In this document: piece after piece, positions 26,417-34,249 of the stretch
Layout of the letters: every line of letters begins with the position of its first letter
Position numbering within the stretch: position 1 is the stretch's first letter
Origin: Streptomyces sp. CC208A
GTDB lineage: Bacteria; Actinomycetota; Actinomycetes; Streptomycetales; Streptomycetaceae
Assembly: GCF_030010625.1 (NCBI RefSeq)
Contig: NZ_JASCXN010000038.1
Coordinates: 1-64,000, forward strand
Direction: 5' to 3'
Length of the DNA stretch: 64,000 bases
Notes under the pieces: generated by a model
What the model was told of the DNA's origin: nothing
Database searches by the model: none
The model's input: the letters and a program-made list of their open reading frames with translations, nothing else
Translations under genes and position numbers: made by a program

Positions 26417-26872
26417 ATGACTTCACGGACGACACCCCGCAGGACGGTCCTGTTCGCCGCGGCGGCCCTGACGACGGCGACCGCGGCGACGACCGCCGGC
26501 TGTGGTTCGGACGGCGGCGACGGCGGTACGGAGACGAGCGCCCCGCCCACCGGCACCGGCGCCTCCCCGACCGCGCCGGGCGACGGCACCCCGCTGGCGA
26601 GCACCTCGGAGATCCCGGTGGGCGGCGGCACCGTCTTCGCGGACCGCAAGGTGGTCGTCACCCAGCCCGAGGAGGGCGAGTTCAAGGCCTTCTCGGCGAT
26701 CTGCACCCATCAGGGCTGCACGGTGAACAAGGTCGCGGACGGCACCATCGACTGCCCCTGCCACGGCTCGAAGTACAGCATCACGGACGGCTCCGTACAG
26801 GCCGGGCCCGCGCCGCGTCCGCTGCCCGCCGAGGAGATCACCGTCTCCGGGGAGACGATCGTCCTGGCGTAG
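26417..26872 (+). CDS. Rieske [2Fe-2S] lipoprotein
   Basis: The 151-residue protein has an N-terminal signal with RR (TPRRTVLFAAA) and lipobox TAGC, a Gly/Thr/Pro linker, and a C-terminal Rieske domain with the two cluster-binding motifs CTHQGC and CPCHGS. It is probably Tat-exported with its cluster folded and anchored by lipid outside the membrane, where it would carry electrons. The electron partner is not nearby. Ten bases separate it from the nucleotidyltransferase gene that follows on the same strand. Confidence 0.88.
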   Translation: MTSRTTPRRTVLFAAAALTTATAATTAGCGSDGGDGGTETSAPPTGTGASPTAPGDGTPLASTSEIPVGGGTVFADRKVVVTQPEEGEFKAFSAICTHQGCTVNKVADGTIDCPCHGSKYSITDGSVQAGPAPRPLPAEEITVSGETIVLA

Positions 26873-26882
26873 CCTGGCCGCC

Positions 26883-27578
26883 ATGGACATGTCCCCCGAG
26901 ACGCTGGTGCGCGAACACACCGTCTACGCCTGTGTGATGGGCTCGCGCGCCTTCGGCCTGGCGACCGAGGAGAGCGACACCGACGTGCGGGGCGTCTACC
27001 TCGCCCCGACACCGCTCTTCTGGCGCTTCGACAAGCCCCCGGCGCATGTGGAGGGCCCTGCGCCCGAGCAGTTCAGCTGGGAGCTGGAACGCTTCTGCGA
27101 GCTGGCCCTCCGCAACAACCCCAACGTCCTGGAGTGCCTCCACTCGCCGCTCGTCACCCACACCACCGAGTGGGGCGGCGAGCTGCTCGCCCTGCGCGGC
27201 GCCTTCCTCTCCCGGCAGGCCCACCGCACCTTCGTGCGGTACGCGGGCGGGCAGCGCCGCAAGCTGGAGGCGGACGTGCGCCAGTACGGGCATCCGCGCT
27301 GGAAGCACGCCATGCACCTGCTGCGGCTGCTGATGAGCTGCCGGGACCTGCTGCGCACCGGCGAGCTGCGGATCGACGTGGGCGCGGACCGGGAGCGGCT
27401 GCTCGCCGTCAAGCGCGGCGAGCTCTCGTGGGCGGAGGTCGAGGGGTGGATGAACCGCCTCCAGGACGAGGCCGACGCCGCGCTCGACACCAGTCCGCTG
27501 CCCGTGGCCCCGGACCACGCGCGCGTGCAGGACCTCCTGGTCCGCGCCCGCCGCGCCTCAGCCCTTCAGGAGCTGTAG
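26883..27578 (+). CDS. Nucleotidyltransferase superfamily protein (COG3541/YcgL-like), copy 1
   Basis: The 231-residue protein starts with the pol-beta-type active-site pattern MGSRAFGLATEESDTDVRG, where GS and D-x-D place the nucleotide and metal. Helical regions follow with RNNPNVLECLHSPLV and HRTFVRYAGGQRRKLEADVR. This matches the YcgL-type predicted nucleotidyltransferases, some of them phage-borne, whose substrates are unknown. It reads toward a paralog on the other strand (27558-28328), and their 3' ends overlap by 21 bp. Confidence 0.8.
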   Translation: MDMSPETLVREHTVYACVMGSRAFGLATEESDTDVRGVYLAPTPLFWRFDKPPAHVEGPAPEQFSWELERFCELALRNNPNVLECLHSPLVTHTTEWGGELLALRGAFLSRQAHRTFVRYAGGQRRKLEADVRQYGHPRWKHAMHLLRLLMSCRDLLRTGELRIDVGADRERLLAVKRGELSWAEVEGWMNRLQDEADAALDTSPLPVAPDHARVQDLLVRARRASALQEL

Positions 27579-28328
27579 CCGGGCCCGTACGACGAGGTCG
27601 TGGAGGGCGTCGTACGCGCTCACCTCGTCCGCGAGGTCCGAGGCCGCGCGTGCCGCGTCGAGCGTGCCGTGCAGGGCCTCGACCTCGGCCCGTACGTCCT
27701 CCGTCACGACGCCGGCGGCGCCGTGCTCGGCGGCCGTCTTCGCGGCGACGAGGTCGGGGATCCGGGCCGGGGCCTCCGGCACCTCGCCGACGAGGGTGGG
27801 CAGGTGGGCCTGGACCTCGCCGGAGCGCATGAGGTGGATGCCGGTGAGCAGCGCCCGGTAGGTGTAGAGCAGCGGCTTGAGTTCGCCGCTCTTCTCGAAG
27901 AGCCGCCACTGGGTGGCGGCGAAGCCCCGGTAGTGGTGGGCGTGGTGGGTGGTGAGCACCCCGGGCACGAGGGCGGTGAGCTCGGCGTGGACCGGGGTGG
28001 TGTGCACGACCAGCGGCGAGGTGAGCTGCTCCAGGACGTAGCCGTTGCGGCGCAGCATGAGCCGGGCGAACTTCCGCAGGTCGTGCGTGACGAGGTCCAT
28101 CTCGACGCCGTCCCGTGTCCACATCCGGTCCCGGGTCTCCTCGGGCTCCCGGAGCCCGACCAGCGCCTGGGCGGGCAGCAGGTGGGCGCCCCGAAGGTCC
28201 ACGTCGGAGTCGCGGGACGGGAAGCCGTACAGGTGGGCGCCGGAGACCGTCGCGAAGAGCAGGGGGTCCGGCTCCTCGGCGACGACGGCGGTCAGGTCGG
28301 CCTTGTGGGCCTCAAGGGTGAGCGTCAT
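27558..28328 (-). CDS. Nucleotidyltransferase superfamily protein (COG3541/YcgL-like), copy 2
   Basis: The 256-residue paralog of the convergent gene keeps the active-site layout SGAHLYGFPSRDSDVDLRG, with Ala where copy 1 has the Ser of GS, plus NGYVLEQLTSPLVVHT and HHYRGFAATQWRLF. It lies 26 bp after the DraG-like gene and is therefore the last gene of the NAD cassette operon. This suggests it adds or removes a nucleotide in a reaction linked to NAD or ADP-ribose, but that is inference from context. Confidence 0.78.
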   Translation of the reverse strand: MTLTLEAHKADLTAVVAEEPDPLLFATVSGAHLYGFPSRDSDVDLRGAHLLPAQALVGLREPEETRDRMWTRDGVEMDLVTHDLRKFARLMLRRNGYVLEQLTSPLVVHTTPVHAELTALVPGVLTTHHAHHYRGFAATQWRLFEKSGELKPLLYTYRALLTGIHLMRSGEVQAHLPTLVGEVPEAPARIPDLVAAKTAAEHGAAGVVTEDVRAEVEALHGTLDAARAASDLADEVSAYDALHDLVVRARLQLLKG

Positions 28329-28353
28329 GGGGCCCTAGCTTCCCAGAATTCGA

Positions 28354-29367
28354 TCACTCGTCCCAGAGGGCCCCGAGAGCCAGCAGTTCGTCCCGGTGCT
28401 CGATCCGCGCGGTCCACTCGGCCGGCCAGGCGTCCGCGCCCAGATGGGCCCCGGCGAAGGCGCCGGCGAGGGCGGCGATCGAGTCGGAGTCGCCGCGGGT
28501 GCAGGCGGCCCGGCGCAGGGCGGTCAGCGGTTCGCCGGGGAAGAGCAGGAAGCAGAGAAGCCCGGTGGCGAGCGCCTCCTCCGCGATCCAGCCGTCGCCC
28601 GTGTACGTACAGGGGTCGAGCTCCGGGTCCGCGGTGCGCTGCACGGCGTCGAGCCGTTCCAGGACGGCCAGGCACTCGTCCCAGCCACGCCGGACGAAGT
28701 GGGCGGCGGAGGGGTCCTGGGAGCGGGTCCACAGGTCGCCGAGCCACCGCTCGTGGTACCGGTCGCGGTTCTCGTACGCGTACGAGCGCAGCCGTCCGAC
28801 GAGCCCGGTCGGGTCGACGCCCTGGGCGAGCAGCCACACGGCCCGCGCGGTGAGGTCGGAGGCGGCGAGCCCGGTGGGGTGGCCGTGGGTGAGCGCGGCC
28901 TGGAGCTGGGCGGCGCCGGCCCGCTGCTCCTCGCTCAGGCCGGGGACGAGCCCGATGGGCGCGACCCGCATGTTGGCGCCGCAGCCCTTGGAGTGGATCT
29001 GGCTGGCGTCCTGCCAGGGCCGGTCGCCGTCGAGGAGCATGCAGGCGCGCATGCAGGTGTTGCCGGGGGCCCGGTTGTTCTCCGGGGAGTGGTACCAGTC
29101 GACGTACTCGTCGCGGACGGGCCGGGCGAGCCGGAGCGGGGCGAGCGGGCCCCGTTCCAGGGCGGTCCGGATGCCCCGGGCGAAGGCGAGGGTCATCTGC
29201 GTGTCGTCGGTGATGTACGCGGTCCCCCGCCGCACCGGCAGCTCCATCGCCCGCCACGGCCCGCACTTGGCGAGGATCGTGGGCACGTCGTTGAACTCGG
29301 TGGGGAAGCCGAGCGCGTCACCGAGCGCCAGCCCCATCAGCGTCCCCGTGGCGGCCTTCTTGGTCAT
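28354..29367 (-). CDS. ADP-ribosylglycohydrolase (DraG family)
   Basis: The 337-residue protein has the DraG binuclear-metal motifs: N-terminal GLALGDALGFPTE, TDDTQMTLAFARGI (first Asp pair) and C-terminal RGDSDSIAALAGAFAGA (second Asp pair). Family members remove ADP-ribose from modified proteins or small molecules. Its start overlaps the NrtR-like stop as ATGA. The context with an NAD-linked regulator and a salvage enzyme suggests it supplies or senses ADP-ribose. The substrate in this organism is unknown. Confidence 0.88.
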   Translation of the reverse strand: MTKKAATGTLMGLALGDALGFPTEFNDVPTILAKCGPWRAMELPVRRGTAYITDDTQMTLAFARGIRTALERGPLAPLRLARPVRDEYVDWYHSPENNRAPGNTCMRACMLLDGDRPWQDASQIHSKGCGANMRVAPIGLVPGLSEEQRAGAAQLQAALTHGHPTGLAASDLTARAVWLLAQGVDPTGLVGRLRSYAYENRDRYHERWLGDLWTRSQDPSAAHFVRRGWDECLAVLERLDAVQRTADPELDPCTYTGDGWIAEEALATGLLCFLLFPGEPLTALRRAACTRGDSDSIAALAGAFAGAHLGADAWPAEWTARIEHRDELLALGALWDE

Positions 29368-30095
29368 GCGGATCGTCCTTCCGGTCGGAGCAGCGGCGGG
29401 TGGAGGGTGGTGGCCTCCCCCGCCCGGTAGAGCGCGGCCGGTTTCCCCCGTCCGCCGGTGCGGCGCGGCGGTCCTTCCACGGCCTCGACGAAGCCGGGGG
29501 TGGTGAGGACCTTGCGCCGGAAGTTGGGCCGGTCCAGGGAGACGCCCCAGACCGTCTCGTACACCTCCCTCAGCTCGCCGAGGGTGAACTCGGGCGGGCA
29601 GAAGGCGGTGGCGAGGCAGGTGTACTCCAGCTTGGCGCCGACGCGTTCGCGGGCGTCGGCGAGGATCCGGTCGTGGTCGAAGGCGAGCGGCGGGACCTCG
29701 TCGTAGGGCAGCCAGCGGGCCTCGGCCGCGTCGCCGCCGCCGCGCGGTTCGGGCAGGTCGGGGACGAGTGCCGTGTACGCGACCGAGACGACCCGCATCC
29801 GGGGGTCGCGGTCCGGTTCGGTGTAGGTGCGGAGCTGTTCGAGGTGGAGTCCGGCGACGGTGGCCTCGGGCAGCCCGGTCTCCTCGGCGAGTTCGCGGCG
29901 GGCGGCGGTGCCGGCCGACTCGCGGGGCAGCACGAAGCCGCCGGGGAGCGCCCAGGCGCCCGCGTACGGCTCCTGGCCGCGCTGCACGAGCAGGACGTGG
30001 AGCCGGCCGGTGCGGACGGTGAGGACGGCGAGGTCGACGGTGACGGCGAAGGGTTCGAAGGCCCTGGGGTCGTATCCCTCGGGACGGGTGCTCAT
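29364..30095 (-). CDS. nrtR: NrtR-like Nudix transcriptional regulator
   Basis: The 243-residue protein has a Nudix domain (about 15-145) and a C-terminal winged-helix region (about 155-225, with FTLGELREVYETVWG and RPNFRRKVLTTPGF). NrtR proteins repress NAD biosynthesis or salvage genes and release DNA on binding ADP-ribose or related metabolites. The Nudix box (residues 53-75) is complete: G, E six residues later, then RELAEETGL, so residual hydrolase activity is possible. It overlaps both neighbours by ATGA. A candidate operator is at 31301-31323. Confidence 0.82.
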   Translation of the reverse strand: MSTRPEGYDPRAFEPFAVTVDLAVLTVRTGRLHVLLVQRGQEPYAGAWALPGGFVLPRESAGTAARRELAEETGLPEATVAGLHLEQLRTYTEPDRDPRMRVVSVAYTALVPDLPEPRGGGDAAEARWLPYDEVPPLAFDHDRILADARERVGAKLEYTCLATAFCPPEFTLGELREVYETVWGVSLDRPNFRRKVLTTPGFVEAVEGPPRRTGGRGKPAALYRAGEATTLHPPLLRPEGRSA

Positions 30096-31144
30096 CGGCG
30101 CTCCGGAAGGGGATCGGTGAGGTGGAGGCCCTCGGCGAGGAGCGCGTCGACGGCGGCGACGGCGGTGGCGAGGCGCTCCTCGTGGGGGCCGGTGAGGACG
30201 GCGGTGCGGCGCCCGCTGTGGGCGAGCCCGGTGAGGAGCCGGGCGGTCGTCCAGGCCCGCAGGTCTGCGTCGTCCGGCGGCCCGTCGTCCCCGGCGGCGA
30301 CTCCCCGGTGGTCGGTGAGCAGCCACAGGTGCTGGCGGCCCTGGGCGGCGATCGCGCAGGTGTCGGGGCTGGTGGTGCCGGTGTACCGCTCGTGCCGGAC
30401 GGTGGCGGCGAAGGCGTCGGTGTCGCAGAAGAGGACGGGCGAGCCGTCGCGGGCGGCCTCCTCCTCCCGTTCGGCCTGGTGCTGGGCGATGACGGGGAAG
30501 TCGGAGGAGCGGAGGACGAGGTCGGCGGGGGTGGCGTCGGGGTGGCGCTCGCGCAGCTCGGCGAGGGCGCGTCCGGCGTACTCGCGCCGGTATTCGGCGA
30601 CGTACCGGGTGCGCGCCCAGACGCCGCCCCGCCGCCGGTAGTGGTCGGTGAGGGCGAGGGCCAGGGTGGTGGTGCCGGTGGATCCGGCGCCGAGGACGAC
30701 GACCCGGCGGGTGAGCGCGGCCCGTACGGGTGCGGCGAGGAGGTCCCAGCAGGCGGCGGGGTCGGCGCGGACGGCGGCGCTGGAGACGGGGAAGGCGGTG
30801 GGGCCGGGGTCGACGAGGACGGGGACGGCGCCGAGGCGGCGGGCGAGCTCGTCGTACGGCTCCGACCCGTACGGCTCCGACGCGAAGAGGGCGTCGACGG
30901 GCTCGGGGACGGCGGTCCCGAGATCGCGGGGAAGGTCGGCGGCACCGACGACGAGGGCGTCGGGGTGGATCTCGCGCATCCAGGCGACCCGGTCCGCCGG
31001 GGGGAGGGGGTCGGCGGGGGTGGCGCGGACGAGGACGGTGACGCGTTCGCAGGCGGCGAGGGCGGTGCGGACGAGGTGGTGGTGGCCGGCGTGCGGCGGA
31101 CAGAACCTGCCGGGGACGAGTCCGTGCCCGTATCGGGTGCTCAT
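30092..31144 (-). CDS. NadR-like bifunctional NMN adenylyltransferase / ribosylnicotinamide kinase
   Basis: The 350-residue protein has an N-terminal adenylyltransferase domain (GRFCPPHAGHHHLV at 12-25, and TAFPVSSAAVR near 117). The C-terminal half is kinase-like, starting VVVLGAGSTGTTTLALAL. This layout is that of NadR, which turns nicotinamide riboside into NMN and then NAD. The kinase P-loop (152-160) has Thr where Lys is usual. There is no N-terminal helix-turn-helix, so regulation is left to the adjacent NrtR-like protein. Start ATG overlaps the small ORF's stop. Confidence 0.8.
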   Translation of the reverse strand: MSTRYGHGLVPGRFCPPHAGHHHLVRTALAACERVTVLVRATPADPLPPADRVAWMREIHPDALVVGAADLPRDLGTAVPEPVDALFASEPYGSEPYDELARRLGAVPVLVDPGPTAFPVSSAAVRADPAACWDLLAAPVRAALTRRVVVLGAGSTGTTTLALALTDHYRRRGGVWARTRYVAEYRREYAGRALAELRERHPDATPADLVLRSSDFPVIAQHQAEREEEAARDGSPVLFCDTDAFAATVRHERYTGTTSPDTCAIAAQGRQHLWLLTDHRGVAAGDDGPPDDADLRAWTTARLLTGLAHSGRRTAVLTGPHEERLATAVAAVDALLAEGLHLTDPLPERR

Positions 31145-31290
31145 GCCCTCGCCTCCGGTACCGGCGGGCCCGGCGTACGAGGGGCGCGGACCCCCACCGT
31201 CCCCGCCGGAACGGCCTCCGTGGGACCTGGTCCACCCCCGTGGGTCCAGGTCCGCCGGCCGCTCGCGGCGGGAACGGTGAGGACGTTCAC
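31141..31290 (-). CDS. Small ORF, first gene of the NAD cassette
   Basis: A GTG at 31290 is preceded by a strong AAGGAGG site, six bases away. The frame encodes 49 residues (MNVLTVPAASGRRTWTHGGG, then a Pro/Gly/Thr/Ala-rich tail) and ends with TGA overlapping the ATG of the NadR-like gene as ATGA. No family is recognised; it could be a leader peptide that couples translation, or a small protein. It lies directly after the candidate promoter. Confidence 0.55.
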   Translation of the reverse strand: MNVLTVPAASGRRTWTHGGGPGPTEAVPAGTVGVRAPRTPGPPVPEARA

Positions 31291-31300
31291 GCCCGCCTCC

Positions 31301-31345
31301 TTAAGAGTCATTCTGACTATAAAAGGTGCGGGGGCTTCCGCACAA
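31301..31345 (-). promoter_or_regulatory. Candidate promoter with overlapping NrtR-type operator
   Basis: On the minus strand a -35-like TTGTGC (31345-31340), an 18-bp spacer and a -10-like TATAGT (31321-31316) precede the small ORF. The -10 lies inside an inverted repeat centred at 31312: AGTCA, TTC, TGACT, with outer TT/AA and A/T pairs at 31301-31323. A repressor here would block the operon that encodes the NrtR-like protein, fitting autoregulation. Confidence 0.6.
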
Positions 31346-31373
31346 GCTCGGAGCACGAGGCCGGAGAACGGCG

Positions 31374-31416
31374 GGAGGCCCGTGCTCCGCGCGGATCGCG
31401 CGGGGCACGGGCCTCC
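31374..31416 (-). terminator. Hairpin terminator of the rluB operon
   Basis: A 20-bp stem with one mismatch (GGAGGCCCGTGC then CCGCGCG, loop GAT) lies just beyond the rluB stop at 31433. It separates the condensin operon from the NAD cassette promoter. Confidence 0.8.
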
Positions 31417-31432
31417 TCTGCCCTCGGGACTC

Positions 31433-32557
31433 CTACAGGCCGACTTCCTTCATCAGCATGCCGACCTCGGTGTTGGACAGGCGGCGCAGCCAGCCCGACT
31501 TCTGGTCGCCCAGGGTGATGGGGCCGAAGGCGGTGCGGACCAGCTTCTCGACCGGGAAGCCCGCCTCGGCGAGCATGCGGCGCACGATGTGCTTGCGGCC
31601 CTCGTGCAGCACGACCTCGACCAGGTAGTTCTTGCCGGTCTGCTCGACCACGCGGAAGTGGTCGGCGCGGGCGTAGCCGTCCTCCAGCTGGATGCCCTCC
31701 TTGAGCCGCTTGCCGACCTCGCGGGGCAGCGGGCCGGTGACGGCGGCCAGGTAGGTCTTCTTCACGCCGTACTTGGGGTGGGTGAGACGGTGGGCCAGCT
31801 CGCCGTGGTTGGTGAGCAGGATGATGCCCTCGGTCTCGGTGTCGAGCCGGCCGACGTGGAAGAGCCGGGTCTCGCGGTTGGTGACGTAGTCGCCCAGGCA
31901 CTGGCGGCCGTCCGGGTCCTCCATGGTGGAGACGACGCCGGCCGGCTTGTTCAGCGCGAAGAACTGGTACGACTGGGTGGCGACGGTGAGGCCGTCGACA
32001 CGGATCTCGTCCTTCTCCGGGTCCACGCGGAGGCCCTGCTCCAGGACGATCTCGCCGTTGACCTCGACCCTGGCCTGCTCGACCAGCTCCTCGCAGGCGC
32101 GGCGCGAGCCGTAGCCGGCGCGGGCGAGCACCTTCTGGAGGCGCTCGCCCTCCTGCTCGGCGCCCGGGAAGGTCTTCGGGGTCTTGACCTGGGGCTTGTT
32201 CGCGTACCGCTCGCGGTTGCGCTCCTCGGCCCGGGCCTCGTACTCGCGCGAGCGCGCCGGGGCCGTGCGGCCTCCGCCCCGCTGCTGCTTCGGGGACTGC
32301 TTGGGGCCGCCCTTCGCGCCGCCGCGGGCGGCGGCGCCCCGGCCCTTCTTGGGGGCGCCGGAGCCGCCCTTGCCGCTGTCCGAGGGCATGCTCACGTCGT
32401 AGGTGCGCTCCTCGGGGCGGGTCTTGCGCGGACGGCCGGCGCTCTGGCCGCGCTCGTCGCGGTTGTTGCCCGCTCCCCGGTAGTTGCCGCGGCCGCCGCT
32501 CTTGGCACCACGGCTCCCGCCGTTGTTTCCGCTGTTCCTGCCGCTGCTGCTTCGCAT
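31433..32557 (-). CDS. rluB: 23S rRNA pseudouridine synthase (RluB family)
   Basis: The 374-residue protein has a disordered N-terminal 130 residues rich in Gly, Ser, Arg and Lys. An S4 RNA-binding domain follows (RLQKVLARAGYGSRRACEEL), then the synthase core with the catalytic Asp in HVGRLDTETEGIILLTN. It modifies uridines of 23S rRNA. The start ATG shares its A with the scpB stop (TGATG), so it is translated with scpAB. The long basic extension is common in actinobacterial members. Confidence 0.93.
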   Translation of the reverse strand: MRSSSGRNSGNNGGSRGAKSGGRGNYRGAGNNRDERGQSAGRPRKTRPEERTYDVSMPSDSGKGGSGAPKKGRGAAARGGAKGGPKQSPKQQRGGGRTAPARSREYEARAEERNRERYANKPQVKTPKTFPGAEQEGERLQKVLARAGYGSRRACEELVEQARVEVNGEIVLEQGLRVDPEKDEIRVDGLTVATQSYQFFALNKPAGVVSTMEDPDGRQCLGDYVTNRETRLFHVGRLDTETEGIILLTNHGELAHRLTHPKYGVKKTYLAAVTGPLPREVGKRLKEGIQLEDGYARADHFRVVEQTGKNYLVEVVLHEGRKHIVRRMLAEAGFPVEKLVRTAFGPITLGDQKSGWLRRLSNTEVGMLMKEVGL

Positions 32558-33183
32558 CAAACTTCCGTCGTCTCTTCGTCCGCTGCTTCGCCCCCGCCGG
32601 ATTCGTCCCGGTCGGGATCGAACGACGGAACGCCTTCCAGGGAGTCCGGTTCGACCGCGTCCGCCTCGGGGAGGAAGGGCGCGAGCTCCGGGAGCTCGTC
32701 CAGGCCGCGCAGGCCCATCCGCTCCAGGAAGTAGTTCGTCGTCCTGTACAGGATCGCACCTGTTTCGGGTTCCGTGCCCGCCTCCTCCACCAGACCCCTC
32801 TGGAGGAGGGTGCGCATCACGCCGTCGCAGTTGACCCCGCGGACGGCGGAGACCCGGGAGCGGCTGACCGGCTGGCGGTACGCGACGACCGCCAGGGTCT
32901 CCAGGGCGGCCTGGGTCAGCCGGGCCTGCTGGCCGTCCAGGACGAAGGCCTCGACGGCGGCGGCGTGGGCGGGGCGGGTGTAGTAGCGCCAGCCGCCGGC
33001 GACCCGGCGCAGCTCGAAGCCGCGCCCGTCGGCGGTGTACTCGTCGGCCAGCTCGCGCAGGGCGTCGGCGACCTCGCGCGGGGTGCTGCCGAGGACCTTG
33101 GCGAGGTGGGCCTCGGCGGCCGGTTCGTCGACGACCATGAGGACGGCTTCGAGGGCGGGCTTGAGGTCGCTCATGTCGGTCAT
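32557..33183 (-). CDS. scpB: Segregation and condensation protein ScpB
   Basis: The 208-residue protein has two winged-helix domains (about 5-85 and 90-160, with LTQAALETLAVVAYRQPVSR and VRGVNCDGVMRTLL), the ScpB hallmark, and an acidic tail. ScpB joins ScpA and Smc in the bacterial condensin complex that compacts the chromosome. Its start overlaps the scpA stop as ATGA. Confidence 0.94.
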   Translation of the reverse strand: MTDMSDLKPALEAVLMVVDEPAAEAHLAKVLGSTPREVADALRELADEYTADGRGFELRRVAGGWRYYTRPAHAAAVEAFVLDGQQARLTQAALETLAVVAYRQPVSRSRVSAVRGVNCDGVMRTLLQRGLVEEAGTEPETGAILYRTTNYFLERMGLRGLDELPELAPFLPEADAVEPDSLEGVPSFDPDRDESGGGEAADEETTEV

Positions 33184-34199
33184 GCGGACTCCGGTGCTTC
33201 CTGGTCGAACTCTGCCGTGACACGGGTCTCGCCGTCCCCGCCGGTCCAGGTGACCGTGAGGTCGCCGAGCGGGTCCTTCTGGTCGAGGGAGACGGCCTTC
33301 TCCCGGTAGAGCTCCAGGAGGGCGAGGAAGCGGGCGACGACGGTGAGGGTGTCCCCGGCGTCCTCGACGAGCTCCCGGAAGTCCGCGGTGCCGCGCTCGC
33401 GCAGCAGGGCGGCGACGATCCCCGCCTGCTCCTGGACGCTGACCAGCGGGGCGTGGATGTGGTCCACGTACACCTGCGGCCTGGCCTTGGGCTGCAGGGC
33501 CTTCACGGCGAGCTCGGCGAAGCCCTCGGGGCCGATCGAGAGGACGACCTCGGGGAGCAGGGCGGCGTGGTGCGGCTCCAGGCCGACGGTCCTGGGGTGG
33601 CGCCGTCCCTCGGCCTCCCAGCGCTCGGCGAGGATCTCGGCGATCCGCTTGTACGCCCGGTACTGGAGGAGCCGGGCGAAGAGCAGGTCGCGGGCCTCCA
33701 GGAGGGCGAGGTCGGCCTCGTCCTCGACCTCGGCGGCGGGCAGCAGCCGGGCGGCCTTGAGGTCGAGCAGGGTGGCGGCGACGACCAGGAACTCGGTGGT
33801 CTGGTCGAGGTCCCCGTCGGGCCCGAGGGCCCGGAGGTGGGCCATGAACTCGTCGGTGACCTGGGAGAGGGCGACCTCGGTGACGTCCAGCTTGTGCTTG
33901 GTGATCAGCTGGAGGAGCAGGTCGAAGGGCCCCTCGAAGTTGGCGAGCCGCACGGTGAACCGCCCGTCGCCGGCCCCGCCGGGCTCTCCGGCCGCGGGCT
34001 CCGACTGCTCCGGTACGGCTCCGGGGGCGTCCGGAGCGGGTACGGCCTCCGGTACGGGGGCGGCCCCGGGATCCGGTACGGGCCCGGGTTCCGCCTCCGG
34101 TACGGGTGCCGCCTCCGGCTCGGGGGCCGGGAGCCCGCCGCCCCGTCCCAGCGCGCGGCGGCGCGGTGGGCGGGACGTCTCGTCGGCGTGCTGGGGCAT
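33180..34199 (-). CDS. scpA: Segregation and condensation protein ScpA
   Basis: The 339-residue kleisin has the N-terminal Smc-binding helix region (LANFEGPFDLLLQLITKHKLDVTEV) and a C-terminal winged helix (VDAGDTLTVVARFLALLELYRE-like). An N-terminal extension of about 75 residues is a Pro/Glu/Ala repeat (PVPEAEPGPVPDPG-type) made from a short DNA tandem repeat near 34010-34110, probably disordered. It bridges Smc heads in condensin. It lies 50 bp after the RHH-like gene. Confidence 0.93.
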   Translation of the reverse strand: MPQHADETSRPPRRRALGRGGGLPAPEPEAAPVPEAEPGPVPDPGAAPVPEAVPAPDAPGAVPEQSEPAAGEPGGAGDGRFTVRLANFEGPFDLLLQLITKHKLDVTEVALSQVTDEFMAHLRALGPDGDLDQTTEFLVVAATLLDLKAARLLPAAEVEDEADLALLEARDLLFARLLQYRAYKRIAEILAERWEAEGRRHPRTVGLEPHHAALLPEVVLSIGPEGFAELAVKALQPKARPQVYVDHIHAPLVSVQEQAGIVAALLRERGTADFRELVEDAGDTLTVVARFLALLELYREKAVSLDQKDPLGDLTVTWTGGDGETRVTAEFDQEAPESA

Positions 34200-34249
34200 C
34201 GGGGGCGGTTCCAGGGAGGTGCGGGGGCGGGGCCGCCCGCAGGGTACCG

